Part shown: positions 35,439 to 44,361 of the stretch, one piece after another | How the letters are laid out: the number at the start of each line of letters is the position of its first letter | Position numbering within the stretch: position 1 is the first letter of the stretch | Assembly (NCBI GenBank): GCA_964434105.1 | Contig: CAYSTJ010000003.1 | Location: 62,001-126,000 of the forward strand | Source: CAYNST01 sp964434105 | Lineage (GTDB): Bacteria; Pseudomonadota; Gammaproteobacteria; Pseudomonadales; Cellvibrionaceae | Length of the DNA stretch: 64,000 bases | Direction of reading: 5' to 3' | Made by a program: the position numbers and the translations under genes | Notes under the pieces: model-generated | Seen by the model: the letters and a program-made list of their open reading frames with translations, nothing else | Told to the model about the DNA's origin: nothing | Database searches by the model: none

Positions 35439-37239
35439 TCGGAAACTCCTGCTTTTTGAAGGCTCGAAAAGGGTAACCCTCGCCGTGCAACGCCCAGTTA
35501 TAGAACTCTATGAAATTCAGGCGCAATCCATGCACCACACCGCTGACAATCGCCAGCACCAGATTCAGCGTGTGACCAATCAGCAAAATCGACACGCCGC
35601 CCAGGGTTCCCAGTCCCGAACCGGACTCGAAGGCATTGTTCGCCAGCCCGTTAAACGTCAACGCCAGCGAAGTCGATGCAAGACCCAGCGCAAACAGCCG
35701 AAGATAGGACAATACATCGCCGAACATGGAAGTGACATTGGTCAGGGCCTTTAGACCTTCCAGCGCACGCAGCAACAGGCTCAGAGGCGATGTTACTTTG
35801 CGATCGCTGCCACTGGCGAAAATCAAAACCATGGCGGTACCTCCCAGCAGCCAGACGCTGCTGCGCGCCAGCGTCCCGGCGCCAGACAGCGCATAGACTG
35901 CGCCGGCAACCAGCGCCAGCGCCCAGCCTATATGGCCCAAAGACCGGGTCGACCCACGCCATAAAAATGCCTGCTGCAGATTGGCAATCAGCAGATGCAG
36001 TATGCCGCAGCCAACGGAGATGGCCATCATGGTGTCAAACTGATTGATATCCAGTAACCGGGCCCGGTCGAAAACCGTATTTTCTGCCGGCGTATGCCCG
36101 AAATAGCTGCCAACCACCATCCCCCACACCAGAGACGTTCCACTCAACGCGGCCAGAAGGGGCCGCAGTTTTTTGCCGGTCTGTGAACGCCCCAGTGTTT
36201 TCCAGCCCAGCGCCAGAGCAACCAACAGCAAGACTGAATAACCGGCGTCGGACAAAATCATGGCGAAAAACAGCGAAAATGAAATCATCAGGATCAGCGA
36301 CGGATCCCATGTGCCATAGGCCGGTGTCTGGTAAAAATTCACGAGCAGCTCCGCGCCCTTCACAGACTCGGGATTTTCCAGCAGTGTCGGCGGCATTTCA
36401 TCAGGCTGATGATCTTCGATGTGTGCGGCGGTTCCGGATTCTTCGCAAAACCGGGACAATGACGCAAGCCGCGAGGCCTCAATCCAGCCCTGCAGGACAA
36501 AAACGTCTTCGTAATCAACGCTATAGTACTGCGCAATGGTGAGTGCACTGCTATCGTCGGCACGACTGCGGTAACGGATCAGCAGGCTTATCCAGCGCGT
36601 ATAACGCTGACGGTCCGCTTCGATATCCTCCAGTGCCAGTTCCACTTCGCGACGTTGTCGGGTTACCTCCTCCCGCGGCAAAGCGCCGGTATGATATCGT
36701 TCGACGGGCAGAATGTCGTGCGGTGGTTCTTCCTGGCTGACAATAACAACCCAAAAACGGTTGTCCTGCTTGTGAACAACCTGCCATGGCAGGTCAACCT
36801 TTAACAGCGCATCCCGGTGTTTGTAAGGCACAATATAAAACCATAACCGAAAACCGCCCATGTCAGTCAGCGGCGGCAAGCGGAAGTTGCCCCAGGCTTT
36901 CAGCGTTTCTTCCCTTTCTCGCAAAATTTCCAGTCGATCCGTAAGGTCGCGCTTCTCATTCTTGTTTTGTAGTACCTCCTCGATGACAGTTTCCAGGTCG
37001 ATGTCATCGAAAAACGCCTGTTTCCGGCGTACCGGAGAATCTTCAAGGTAACGTATCGCCTTTTGCAGGTTTTCGCTTAGCGTTTGTGACCGGGCAAGCT
37101 CGGCGTCGTCCAGATCATTTCGATTCACAGATAGATCGGTCAAATGCACGGTCCCAAACGTCTGCAACGCTTCAAGCGCCTGGGCCTTTTCATTCAGTCG
37201 GCCCACCAACCAGACTTTCTTCAGCGTGGCGATGCTCAT
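35431..37239 (-). CDS. atpI: V/A-type ATPase subunit I (a subunit, membrane stator)
   Basis: The 602-residue protein has a soluble N-terminal half with coiled coils (about 1-320) and a membrane C-terminal half with seven or eight helices, including RLFALGLASTSLALTFNGLA and a C-terminal segment VVHGLRLNFIEFYNWALHGEGYPFRAFKK. The conserved arginine-containing RLFALG and RLNFIEFYNW motifs belong to the ion channel half-sites. It overlaps subunit D by ATGA. Length is somewhat short of the usual 650. Confidence 0.93.
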   Translation of the reverse strand: MSIATLKKVWLVGRLNEKAQALEALQTFGTVHLTDLSVNRNDLDDAELARSQTLSENLQKAIRYLEDSPVRRKQAFFDDIDLETVIEEVLQNKNEKRDLTDRLEILREREETLKAWGNFRLPPLTDMGGFRLWFYIVPYKHRDALLKVDLPWQVVHKQDNRFWVVIVSQEEPPHDILPVERYHTGALPREEVTRQRREVELALEDIEADRQRYTRWISLLIRYRSRADDSSALTIAQYYSVDYEDVFVLQGWIEASRLASLSRFCEESGTAAHIEDHQPDEMPPTLLENPESVKGAELLVNFYQTPAYGTWDPSLILMISFSLFFAMILSDAGYSVLLLVALALGWKTLGRSQTGKKLRPLLAALSGTSLVWGMVVGSYFGHTPAENTVFDRARLLDINQFDTMMAISVGCGILHLLIANLQQAFLWRGSTRSLGHIGWALALVAGAVYALSGAGTLARSSVWLLGGTAMVLIFASGSDRKVTSPLSLLLRALEGLKALTNVTSMFGDVLSYLRLFALGLASTSLALTFNGLANNAFESGSGLGTLGGVSILLIGHTLNLVLAIVSGVVHGLRLNFIEFYNWALHGEGYPFRAFKKQEFPNE

Positions 37240-37853
37240 TGCGCGTCTCCCGCCGTATCCTGCTCTGCACGTTTGCGTTTGGATATTTTGGAGCGTACGA
37301 CTGCGGCGCGTTCATTGTCAGAGAGAAATATCTCGATTCTCCGCATATTGCTGCGGGTATCCGGTATCAAAATCTTGTCCAGCAGGTTCACCCTCTGTGT
37401 TGCTTTCCTCACCGCATAGGTCAGCTTTTCAACCCGCTGCCGGTGGATATCAACCTGAATACTGAGTCGTACCGCTTCGTACAGATTGGTAATCAGTAAA
37501 TCCACCCAGTGCGGCCGAACCAGATAACCATAGGTTTGTCGGGTCAGCGTCAATTCCTGCAGCTTCGGCAGGTAAATTCCCATCAGGTTTTCTTCAACTA
37601 CCTTCACGGCGTCGATCTTTACCAGGTTATTGAATTCGAGTTCTTCGTTCGCCAGCATCGGCAGCCCGTGGGAGGCGCTCTCCATCGCGGACTGCAATTG
37701 TTCTTCCAGCTCCCGCAACAAATCCTGCTGTCGCTTCTTTTCGATGACGAGCTGCTTGCGTTTTAGATCCAGGGACGGCAGAAAGCGCTGGTAGTTCTCC
37801 AGCTTTTTCGCCTCCTTGAGATAGGTCGATTTACTGAGTGTCAGCTGTGCCAT
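37236..37853 (-). CDS. atpD: V/A-type ATPase subunit D (central rotor shaft)
   Basis: The 205-residue helical protein begins LTLSKSTYLKEAKKLENYQRFLPSLDLKRKQL, the typical N-terminal helix of subunit D. It ends in a long helix (AVRKATQRVNLLDKILIPDTRSNMRRIEIFL) and a basic tail. It forms the rotating shaft inside the A3B3 ring. It overlaps the subunit B gene by 23 bases, so translational coupling is expected. Confidence 0.93.
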   Translation of the reverse strand: MAQLTLSKSTYLKEAKKLENYQRFLPSLDLKRKQLVIEKKRQQDLLRELEEQLQSAMESASHGLPMLANEELEFNNLVKIDAVKVVEENLMGIYLPKLQELTLTRQTYGYLVRPHWVDLLITNLYEAVRLSIQVDIHRQRVEKLTYAVRKATQRVNLLDKILIPDTRSNMRRIEIFLSDNERAAVVRSKISKRKRAEQDTAGDAQ

Positions 37854-39186
37854 CTGGGAAGTACTTGTCGATAAGTTGTTGTTTCATCAGCAATTCTTCG
37901 GGTCGAAAACATTCGGCCAGGGTCTGCCAGGACAAGTCGAGTGCATCTTCCAGCTCAATACTCACATCGATATCCATAAATCGTTGACGGAACAGCTTCC
38001 CGAATCGCAGCACACGCTGATCGAATTCGGATAGCTCGAATGCCATTGCCTGTTTCTGCTCCGCATCGCGCGCCGATGAATAAAAGCGAATCATGGTATT
38101 CATGATCTGACTGTGATCATCCCGGGTCTGCTTGCCGATAACATGCTGCTTCAGGCGCGACAGGGATCCGAACGGATCGAGCACCCCGTCGTGCAGGTAA
38201 AACTGACCTTCGGTAATATACCCGGTGTTATCCGGTACGGGGTGAGTGACGTCATCGCCGGGCATGGTGGTCGCAGTCAGTATGGTGACAGACCCGCCTT
38301 TTTTGTAGTCGGCTGCTTTTTCGTAACGGCGCGCCAACTGGGAATAGAGGTCGCCCATATAGCCGCGGTTGGAGGGAATATTTTCCATGGCGATGCCGAC
38401 TTCTTTCATGGCATCCGCATAGGCCGTCATGTCAGTCATCAGTACCAGTACCCGCTTGCCCTCTTCCACGGCGAACTTCTCCGCCACAGCGAGACACATA
38501 TCCGGCACAAGCAAACGCTCCACCACGGGATCTGACGCCAGATTGACAAACATAATGGTGCGTGCAAAAACACCGGCATCCGTAAACTGCTGCTGAAACA
38601 TATGGTAGTCATCAAAGATCAAACCCAGCCCCCCGAACACCACCAGATCAGCATCGGCCTGAATACCAATTCTTGCCAGCAACTTGTTGTAAGGCTCTCC
38701 CGCTACGGAAAATATCGGAATTTTCTGGCTTTCGACCAGGCTGTTGAATACATCGATCATGGGAATATTGGTGCGAATCATTCTGGATGCCAACTGACGC
38801 CTGACCGGATTCACGGAAGGCCCGTCAATATCGATCCTGACGTCCTGGGTCAGGTTCGGCCCCATATCCATTGGCTGCCCGTCACCGCGAAATACCCGCC
38901 CGAGAATATTCGCTGAACAGGTAACGCGAAAGGGACTGCCCAGGAAACTGATATCGGCTTTGGTGGACAGGCCGGTAGCACCGGCGAATACCTGTAGCGA
39001 GGCAATATCCCGATCCAGCCGAATCACACGCGCCAGCGAACTAAAGCCGTTGGCGTCCTCGACCCGCGCCATATCGTTCAGCGCGATGGTCGCATTGTTA
39101 CTGGTCACATCGTGTGCGGTGCGTACCTTGACGATATCCCCGACGATTTCCAGAATTTTCGAGTAACGGGTCAGTTGCTGTGACAT
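37831..39186 (-). CDS. atpB: V/A-type ATPase subunit B (regulatory)
   Basis: From ATG 39186 (MSQQLTRYSKILEIVGDIV) the protein has 451 residues. Upstream in-frame codons to 39357 are Arg-rich and unlike the family, so they are not included. It has the non-catalytic subunit B core without a P-loop: FSVAGEPYNKLLARIG, MTDMTAYADAM, SNRGYMGDLYSQLARRYE and TMPGDDVTHPVPDNTGYITEGQ. It alternates with subunit A in the head. It is the first gene of the operon. Confidence 0.96.
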   Translation of the reverse strand: MSQQLTRYSKILEIVGDIVKVRTAHDVTSNNATIALNDMARVEDANGFSSLARVIRLDRDIASLQVFAGATGLSTKADISFLGSPFRVTCSANILGRVFRGDGQPMDMGPNLTQDVRIDIDGPSVNPVRRQLASRMIRTNIPMIDVFNSLVESQKIPIFSVAGEPYNKLLARIGIQADADLVVFGGLGLIFDDYHMFQQQFTDAGVFARTIMFVNLASDPVVERLLVPDMCLAVAEKFAVEEGKRVLVLMTDMTAYADAMKEVGIAMENIPSNRGYMGDLYSQLARRYEKAADYKKGGSVTILTATTMPGDDVTHPVPDNTGYITEGQFYLHDGVLDPFGSLSRLKQHVIGKQTRDDHSQIMNTMIRFYSSARDAEQKQAMAFELSEFDQRVLRFGKLFRQRFMDIDVSIELEDALDLSWQTLAECFRPEELLMKQQLIDKYFPDGTADTQ

Positions 39187-39786
39187 GTGACGGGATGAAT
39201 CCTGTGTGTAATTATTCGGGATGATAGCAGCTATGATTCGCCGCGGTAACCGGCAGCGCACCACGGGCATTGTGCGCCGGCTCGCCCGGATTCTCATCAG
39301 GCGACTGCCTCCGCTGCGTACACTGGAATGCCCCGACTTCGCCTTCAACGTCGCCAAATGGATAAACGCCAGCGTACAATATCTCCGACCACCCGTCGCC
39401 TGTCAGAGGGTATCCTGCCGGATAGCGCAGAGAAAAATATTCGTCATCCTGATCAAAACGGGGACATACCGCTGCAATGATAAATCAGGCGCAGCAAATC
39501 ACCAAATGGTCATCCGGCAATGCCGCACTGCAGCCTTATTCCGCGGACTGGGTTGAGCCACGGCTACCGACACCGTCAAACAAGCATAGCGGCACTGATT
39601 CCGTGGTATTTGTTCCAGATCAGAAGCTGCTACAGTAAATGGTTTGACACCCTTTTTATCCTGTTGACAGCGGAACAGTCAGCTTACCACCTAACTACAG
39701 AATACGGGCGATTTATTACCTGTTCACTACGGTAACCTATTACACTTTAGGCCCCGGCAGACAAAAATCAACCATCTGGACAGGCT
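39187..39786. other. 600-base divergent region between the V-ATPase operon and ackA
   Basis: No gene is supported. A 111-codon frame at 39221-39556 is very Arg-rich, lacks a ribosome-binding site and has no family resemblance. Two TTGACA hexamers (near 39645 and 39664) are on the ackA side, but neither has a clear -10 at the right distance. I see no repeat element here. Confidence 0.55.
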
Positions 39787-40980
39787 ATGACACAAATAAT
39801 AATGGTATTCAACAGCGGTAGTTCCTCTTTCAAATTTTCGCTGTTTTCCGTCGATGAAACCTTGTTGCTGCACGGCATCGCGGACAAACTGGGTCATGAT
39901 GACGCCTACATCGAGCTACGCAGGGGTAAAGACCGGCAACACGTCGCCATTACAGGCGCGACGCACCGCCAGGCGATATCCAAACTGATCGATATACTGC
40001 CTACCTTTGACATCCAGTTTCGGGATATTGCCATAGTCGGTCACAGGGTCGTGCACGGGGGGGAGAAATTCTCACGGTCTGTTCTTATCGACGATCAGGT
40101 CCGTGAGCAGATTGCCACGTGCAATAGCCTTGCCCCCCTTCACAACCCAAAGAATCTGCTGGGTATCGAAATCATGCAGGACCTGAGTCCAGAGCTGCCG
40201 CAGGTCGCGGTATTCGACACTGCCTTCCATCAAACACTGCCCCAAAACGCCTTTCTTTATGCCATTCCATGGAATCTGTACCAACAGCTGGGCGTAAGAC
40301 GGTATGGGTTTCATGGCACCAGCCATCGGTATGTCGCACAATCGGCAATGGATCAGTTGGCGCTCGACCGAGACGACAGTCAGTTGCTGACCGCGCACCT
40401 CGGGAACGGTTGCAGTGCCTGCGCGATCGTTAACGGGCGCAGTGTCGATACCACGATGGGACTGACGCCACTGGAAGGATTAATGATGGGAACGCGCTCC
40501 GGCGATGTGGACCCGAGCCTGCACGAATTTCTGCAGGAGCGGCTGGACTGGTCAACTGCCCGCACTACCGAGATGCTGAATCACGAATCGGGCCTGCTGG
40601 GCCTGTCGCAGAAAAGCAATGACATGCGCACCGTCTACGCAGCCGCGCTTGCAGGCGACCAGCAATGCAAGCTGGCATTCGACGTATTCTGCTTCAGGGT
40701 TGCACGACAATTGAGTGCGCTCGCAGTTTCCCTGCAACGCATCGACGCGCTGGTATTCACCGGTGGTATTGGCGAAAATCATGCACCAACCCGGGCAGCC
40801 GTAATTCAGCAGATGTCACTGTTCGGCTTCAAACTGGACAGTGCAGGCAATGCGGAGCACGGCAGAAATCGGCGCGGTCTGATTACAACGCCTGACAGCA
40901 CGCGAGCCTGCGTCGTTAAAACCGATGAGGAACTTATGATCGCGCGTGACTGTATCCAGTTACTGGCGCAAGCCCATTAA
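39787..40980 (+). CDS. ackA: Acetate kinase
   Basis: The 397-residue protein is of the usual length. It has the N-terminal phosphate-1 motif FNSGSSSFKFSLF, RVVHGG, the catalytic region FDTAFHQTLPQNAFLYAIP, HLGNGCSACAI, and TGGIGEN near the end. It interconverts acetyl phosphate and ADP with acetate and ATP. pta follows 72 bases later in the same orientation, so the pair forms the acetate overflow/uptake pathway. Confidence 0.97.
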   Translation: MTQIIMVFNSGSSSFKFSLFSVDETLLLHGIADKLGHDDAYIELRRGKDRQHVAITGATHRQAISKLIDILPTFDIQFRDIAIVGHRVVHGGEKFSRSVLIDDQVREQIATCNSLAPLHNPKNLLGIEIMQDLSPELPQVAVFDTAFHQTLPQNAFLYAIPWNLYQQLGVRRYGFHGTSHRYVAQSAMDQLALDRDDSQLLTAHLGNGCSACAIVNGRSVDTTMGLTPLEGLMMGTRSGDVDPSLHEFLQERLDWSTARTTEMLNHESGLLGLSQKSNDMRTVYAAALAGDQQCKLAFDVFCFRVARQLSALAVSLQRIDALVFTGGIGENHAPTRAAVIQQMSLFGFKLDSAGNAEHGRNRRGLITTPDSTRACVVKTDEELMIARDCIQLLAQAH

Positions 40981-41052
40981 CCGGGTGGCTGCCACCGGGC
41001 GTATACACCTGTAACGCCGGGGCTGTCCCTTTCAAAAAAACAAGGAATTGCC

Positions 41053-43182
41053 ATGCACACTTTTTTTGTTGCGCCAATTGCAGCGGGTACCGGCCTGTCC
41101 TCAGTCTGCATGGGGCTGGTGCGATCACTGGACCAGCTCGGGGTACGCGTCGCCTATTTTAAGCCCATAGCGCAGAGCGACAACCTGGAACGCAAGAAAA
41201 CTCACCTGGCCGAGGAATTTCCACATTCTTCACACATTCAGTTGAGTCTCAACTATGCCCAGAAAATGATGTCGCACGGCAAGGCCGATTTACTGATGGA
41301 GGAGATCCTCAATAATTGGCAACGCTATCTTGATACGGCCGATGTCGTGATCGTTGAGGGGCTGGTCCCGGAAGCCGACGAAGAATATATTGAACAACTG
41401 AATCCACTGCTGGCACGGGTCCTTGCCAGTGATGTCATCCTGGTTGCGGCGCGCAAGCGCTATACACTGGCACAACTGAATGACCGTATCGAAATGACCG
41501 CCAGCCTGTTCGGCGGACGAAAAAATCCAAAGGTTATTGGTTGTATCATCAATAAAGTCGGCGAACCGCCAGAAGCGTATCATAAGTACCATTCCACAGC
41601 GGACGACAGCGCACCACAGCCTGAAGTCGATGCCGTTCCGGATCAACTCCGGGCGCTTCCGGTATTCGATAGTCCGGGTTTTATCTGTCTGGGCCTGGTC
41701 AGTTGGAACCCGGAATTGATCGCACCACGTACGGCCGATGTCGTTCGGCATTTGCGGGCAGAGATTTTGTATGAAGGCGAGCAACACAAGCGTCGGGTAA
41801 AGTCGATGGTGTTCATGGCGCGCACGGTGCCCAACATGATGCACACACTGAAAGCCGGAACGCTGGTCATTACCCCTGGTGACCGGGTGGATATTCTGCT
41901 TGCCAGTGTCATAGCGGTGCTCAACGGCGTACCGCTGGCCGGCATTGTCTTTACCGGCGGCCTGTTGCCAGACGAACAGGTTATGGAACACTGTCAGACG
42001 GCCATTCAGACGGGGCTGCCACTGCTGACATTGCCGGGCGATACGCTGACAACGGCACAATGGCTGGGCGAGATGAGCCAGGAAGTGCCGTCCGACGATC
42101 AGGAAAGGCGCGACGCGGTGATGGAAAACATCGCCCTGCATATCGATGCTGTCTGGCTTGCAGAGCGTGGCCGGTTGCCCCAGGAAACGCGACTGTCTCC
42201 CCCGGCTTTCCGCCACTCCCTGATGATGCGATCGCGCCTGGCCAACAAGCGGATTGTTCTACCCGAAGGTGAGGAACCGCGTACGATTCAGGCGGCAAAA
42301 ATCTGCGTCGAACGGGAAATTGCCCGCTGCGTGCTGCTGGGTAAACGTGACACAATTCTCCGCCTGGCGCACAGCCAGGGATATGAGCTGCCGCGGGGCG
42401 TGGAAATAATAGATCCCGACGCTGTACGCCACCGGTATATCGAGCCTATGGTGGCTCTGCGCAAGCACAAGGGAATGACTGCCGCCACCGCTGAGGCCAT
42501 GCTGGAAGATTCCGTAGTCCTTGGAACCATGATGCTGGCGCGCAATGAAGTAGATGGTCTGGTCAGCGGCGCCGTACACACGACCGCCAATACAATCCGC
42601 CCGGCGCTGCAATTGATTAAAACCCGACCGGACACCACGCTGGTCTCGTCAGTGTTTTTTATGCTCCTGCCGGATCAGGCACTGGTATACGGCGACTGCG
42701 CGGTTAACCCCAATCCCAACGCGGAAGAACTGGCGGATATCGCGATTCAGTCCGGTGACACTGCGCGGGCCTTCGGTGTAGAGCCACGTATCGCGATGAT
42801 CAGTTACTCCACCGGTGAATCCGGCAGCGGCAGCGACGTGGAAAAAGTGCGTGAAGCAACGGCCATCGCCCGTCGCAAACGCCCTGACCTGACCATAGAT
42901 GGTCCAATGCAATATGATGCGGCGGCTATTCCGAGCGTTGCGGCGGCGAAGGCACCAAACAGTCCGGTCGCCGGTAAGGCCACCGTCTATATTTTTCCTG
43001 ACCTGAATACCGGCAATACCACTTACAAGGCCGTGCAGCGCAGCGCCAACGTGCTCAGTGTAGGCCCGGTCCTGCAAGGCCTGAGAAAACCGGTTAACGA
43101 CCTCAGTCGCGGGGCGCTGGTGGACGACATTGTCTATACCATCGCCATCACGGCCATACAGGCTGATCAGACGCCAGCCTGA
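41053..43182 (+). CDS. pta: Phosphate acetyltransferase (long type with DRTGG and BioD-like domains)
   Basis: The 709-residue protein has the long Pta architecture. An N-terminal P-loop-like BioD-related domain (about 1-220) is followed by a DRTGG domain (about 230-340) and the catalytic PTA_PTB domain (about 380-700), which includes NPNPNAEELADIAIQSGDTARAFG and FPDLNTGNTTYKAVQRSA. It converts acetyl-CoA and phosphate to acetyl phosphate. An AAGGA ribosome-binding site precedes the ATG. A hairpin 15 bases after the stop may end the ackA-pta transcript. Confidence 0.97.
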   Translation: MHTFFVAPIAAGTGLSSVCMGLVRSLDQLGVRVAYFKPIAQSDNLERKKTHLAEEFPHSSHIQLSLNYAQKMMSHGKADLLMEEILNNWQRYLDTADVVIVEGLVPEADEEYIEQLNPLLARVLASDVILVAARKRYTLAQLNDRIEMTASLFGGRKNPKVIGCIINKVGEPPEAYHKYHSTADDSAPQPEVDAVPDQLRALPVFDSPGFICLGLVSWNPELIAPRTADVVRHLRAEILYEGEQHKRRVKSMVFMARTVPNMMHTLKAGTLVITPGDRVDILLASVIAVLNGVPLAGIVFTGGLLPDEQVMEHCQTAIQTGLPLLTLPGDTLTTAQWLGEMSQEVPSDDQERRDAVMENIALHIDAVWLAERGRLPQETRLSPPAFRHSLMMRSRLANKRIVLPEGEEPRTIQAAKICVEREIARCVLLGKRDTILRLAHSQGYELPRGVEIIDPDAVRHRYIEPMVALRKHKGMTAATAEAMLEDSVVLGTMMLARNEVDGLVSGAVHTTANTIRPALQLIKTRPDTTLVSSVFFMLLPDQALVYGDCAVNPNPNAEELADIAIQSGDTARAFGVEPRIAMISYSTGESGSGSDVEKVREATAIARRKRPDLTIDGPMQYDAAAIPSVAAAKAPNSPVAGKATVYIFPDLNTGNTTYKAVQRSANVLSVGPVLQGLRKPVNDLSRGALVDDIVYTIAITAIQADQTPA

Positions 43183-43196
43183 TCTGAACAATACTG

Positions 43197-43218
43197 ACAG
43201 CCCGGATCGTCGGGCTGT
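43197..43218 (+). terminator. Terminator-like hairpin after pta
   Basis: ACAGCCCG (43197-43204) pairs with CGGGCTGT (43211-43218) around a six-base loop. The downstream T-run is short (TTAT), so termination may be incomplete. Confidence 0.5.
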
Positions 43219-43264
43219 TATCGGCCGAAACTGCCGCCAAGGCGCCAATCCGCGTCTAGCTCGC

Positions 43265-43357
43265 TGTCACTATTCAGTGCGTGTCGTCACTATTCAGTGT
43301 CACTATTCAGTGCCTGTCGTAACTATCCAGCGCGTATCACACGGTAACTATTCAGCT
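43265..43357 (+). repeat. Tandem CTATTCAG-core repeat array, copy 2
   Basis: Five cores are seen at 43270, 43290, 43303, 43323 (CTATCCAG) and 43348, spaced 20, 13, 20 and 25 bases. The unit matches the arrays at 7143 and 60516. The array ends nine bases before the stop codon of the minus-strand cydB. Confidence 0.75.
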
Positions 43358-43365
43358 CATGCCGG

Positions 43366-44361
43366 CTACTCGTAGCTCAGATCGCGGGCCTTACCCCAGA
43401 AGACACGGTAAATAAAGATTGTGTAACACGCAATCAGGGGAACGACGATCACCACGCCCACGAAAACAAATTTCAATGATGCGGTGGACGCGACGGTTTC
43501 TGCCATAGTCAGGCGATCAATCACGATATCCGGATAAATGCTGTACGCCAGACCCAGCGCCGCCATGATGCAAATCACCACCATGCCCGCATAAACCATC
43601 CAGCCATTATCATCGCGCAACGCACCGGGCTTCCAAAGCAGGCTGATGATTATCGCGTAGGCGACGGTTGTGGTAACCGGGATAGGCAGCAGCATAAGCG
43701 CCGCAGGCAGGGTAAACCATTTATCGGCAATAACCTGACTGGCTACGGGTGTGGCGATGGAAATCAGAAACAGGCCCACCCCCATCGGAATAACTGTGAG
43801 GCGCGCCCAGCGAGCTGCTTTACGGTAAAGATCGCCACTGGTTTTGATAAACAGCCAGCCGCACCCCAGCATGACATACAACGTTGGCAACGCCAGCGCA
43901 ATGGCTACCGAGAACAGTATTGCCGTTCTGGTCGACTGCAACCCCATCACATAGGCACCCAGCATCCAGCCCTGTGACAGCGCTGCCAGCAACGACCCGA
44001 CAAAAAACAGTCTGTTCCAGCGCTGCCTGTATCGAACTTTGGCTTTTACCCGGAAATCAAACGCAACGCCGCGCAGGATCAGGCCCAGCAACATCAGGGT
44101 TACTGGTAAATACAGCGATGTCAGTATCATGCCATGGGCTGTGGGAAACGCGATCAGGAGTACCCCGACCCCCAATACAATCCATGTCTCATTGGCGTCC
44201 CAGAAAGGGCCAATGGTCGCAATCATCTTGTCCTTCTCTTCTTCAGTTGCCAGCGGCACTAGCAGACCAATACCCAGATCATATCCGTCAAGGACGATAT
44301 AAACCAGCAGTGCCAGCCCCATCACTGCGAGAAAAAACAACGGCAACCAGGCTTCCATCAA
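43366..44361 (-). CDS. cydB: Cytochrome bd-type oxidase subunit II
   Basis: The 331-residue membrane protein has the CydB/CioB helices, including LVYIVLDGYDLGIGLL, a long N-terminal motif FWDANETWIVLGVGVLLIAFP and LGLAYSIYPDIV. It is the structural partner of CydA. The length is shorter than E. coli CydB (379) and typical of CIO-type enzymes. It overlaps cydA by four bases. No cydX-like small gene follows. Confidence 0.94.
   Translation of the reverse strand: MMEAWLPLFFLAVMGLALLVYIVLDGYDLGIGLLVPLATEEEKDKMIATIGPFWDANETWIVLGVGVLLIAFPTAHGMILTSLYLPVTLMLLGLILRGVAFDFRVKAKVRYRQRWNRLFFVGSLLAALSQGWMLGAYVMGLQSTRTAILFSVAIALALPTLYVMLGCGWLFIKTSGDLYRKAARWARLTVIPMGVGLFLISIATPVASQVIADKWFTLPAALMLLPIPVTTTVAYAIIISLLWKPGALRDDNGWMVYAGMVVICIMAALGLAYSIYPDIVIDRLTMAETVASTASLKFVFVGVVIVVPLIACYTIFIYRVFWGKARDLSYE

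Noticed and set aside
39221..39556. 111-codon plus-strand frame between atpB and ackA
   Set aside because: Very Arg-rich, no ribosome-binding site, and it overlaps the probable 5' region of the V-ATPase operon.
43311..43330. A Tus Ter-site-like string (TGTCGTAACTA, one base off the E. coli core) near the CTATTCAG array
   Set aside because: It is part of a repeated 20-25 base unit seen in three places, and the unit does not fit the flanking Ter consensus. The repeat explanation is simpler.
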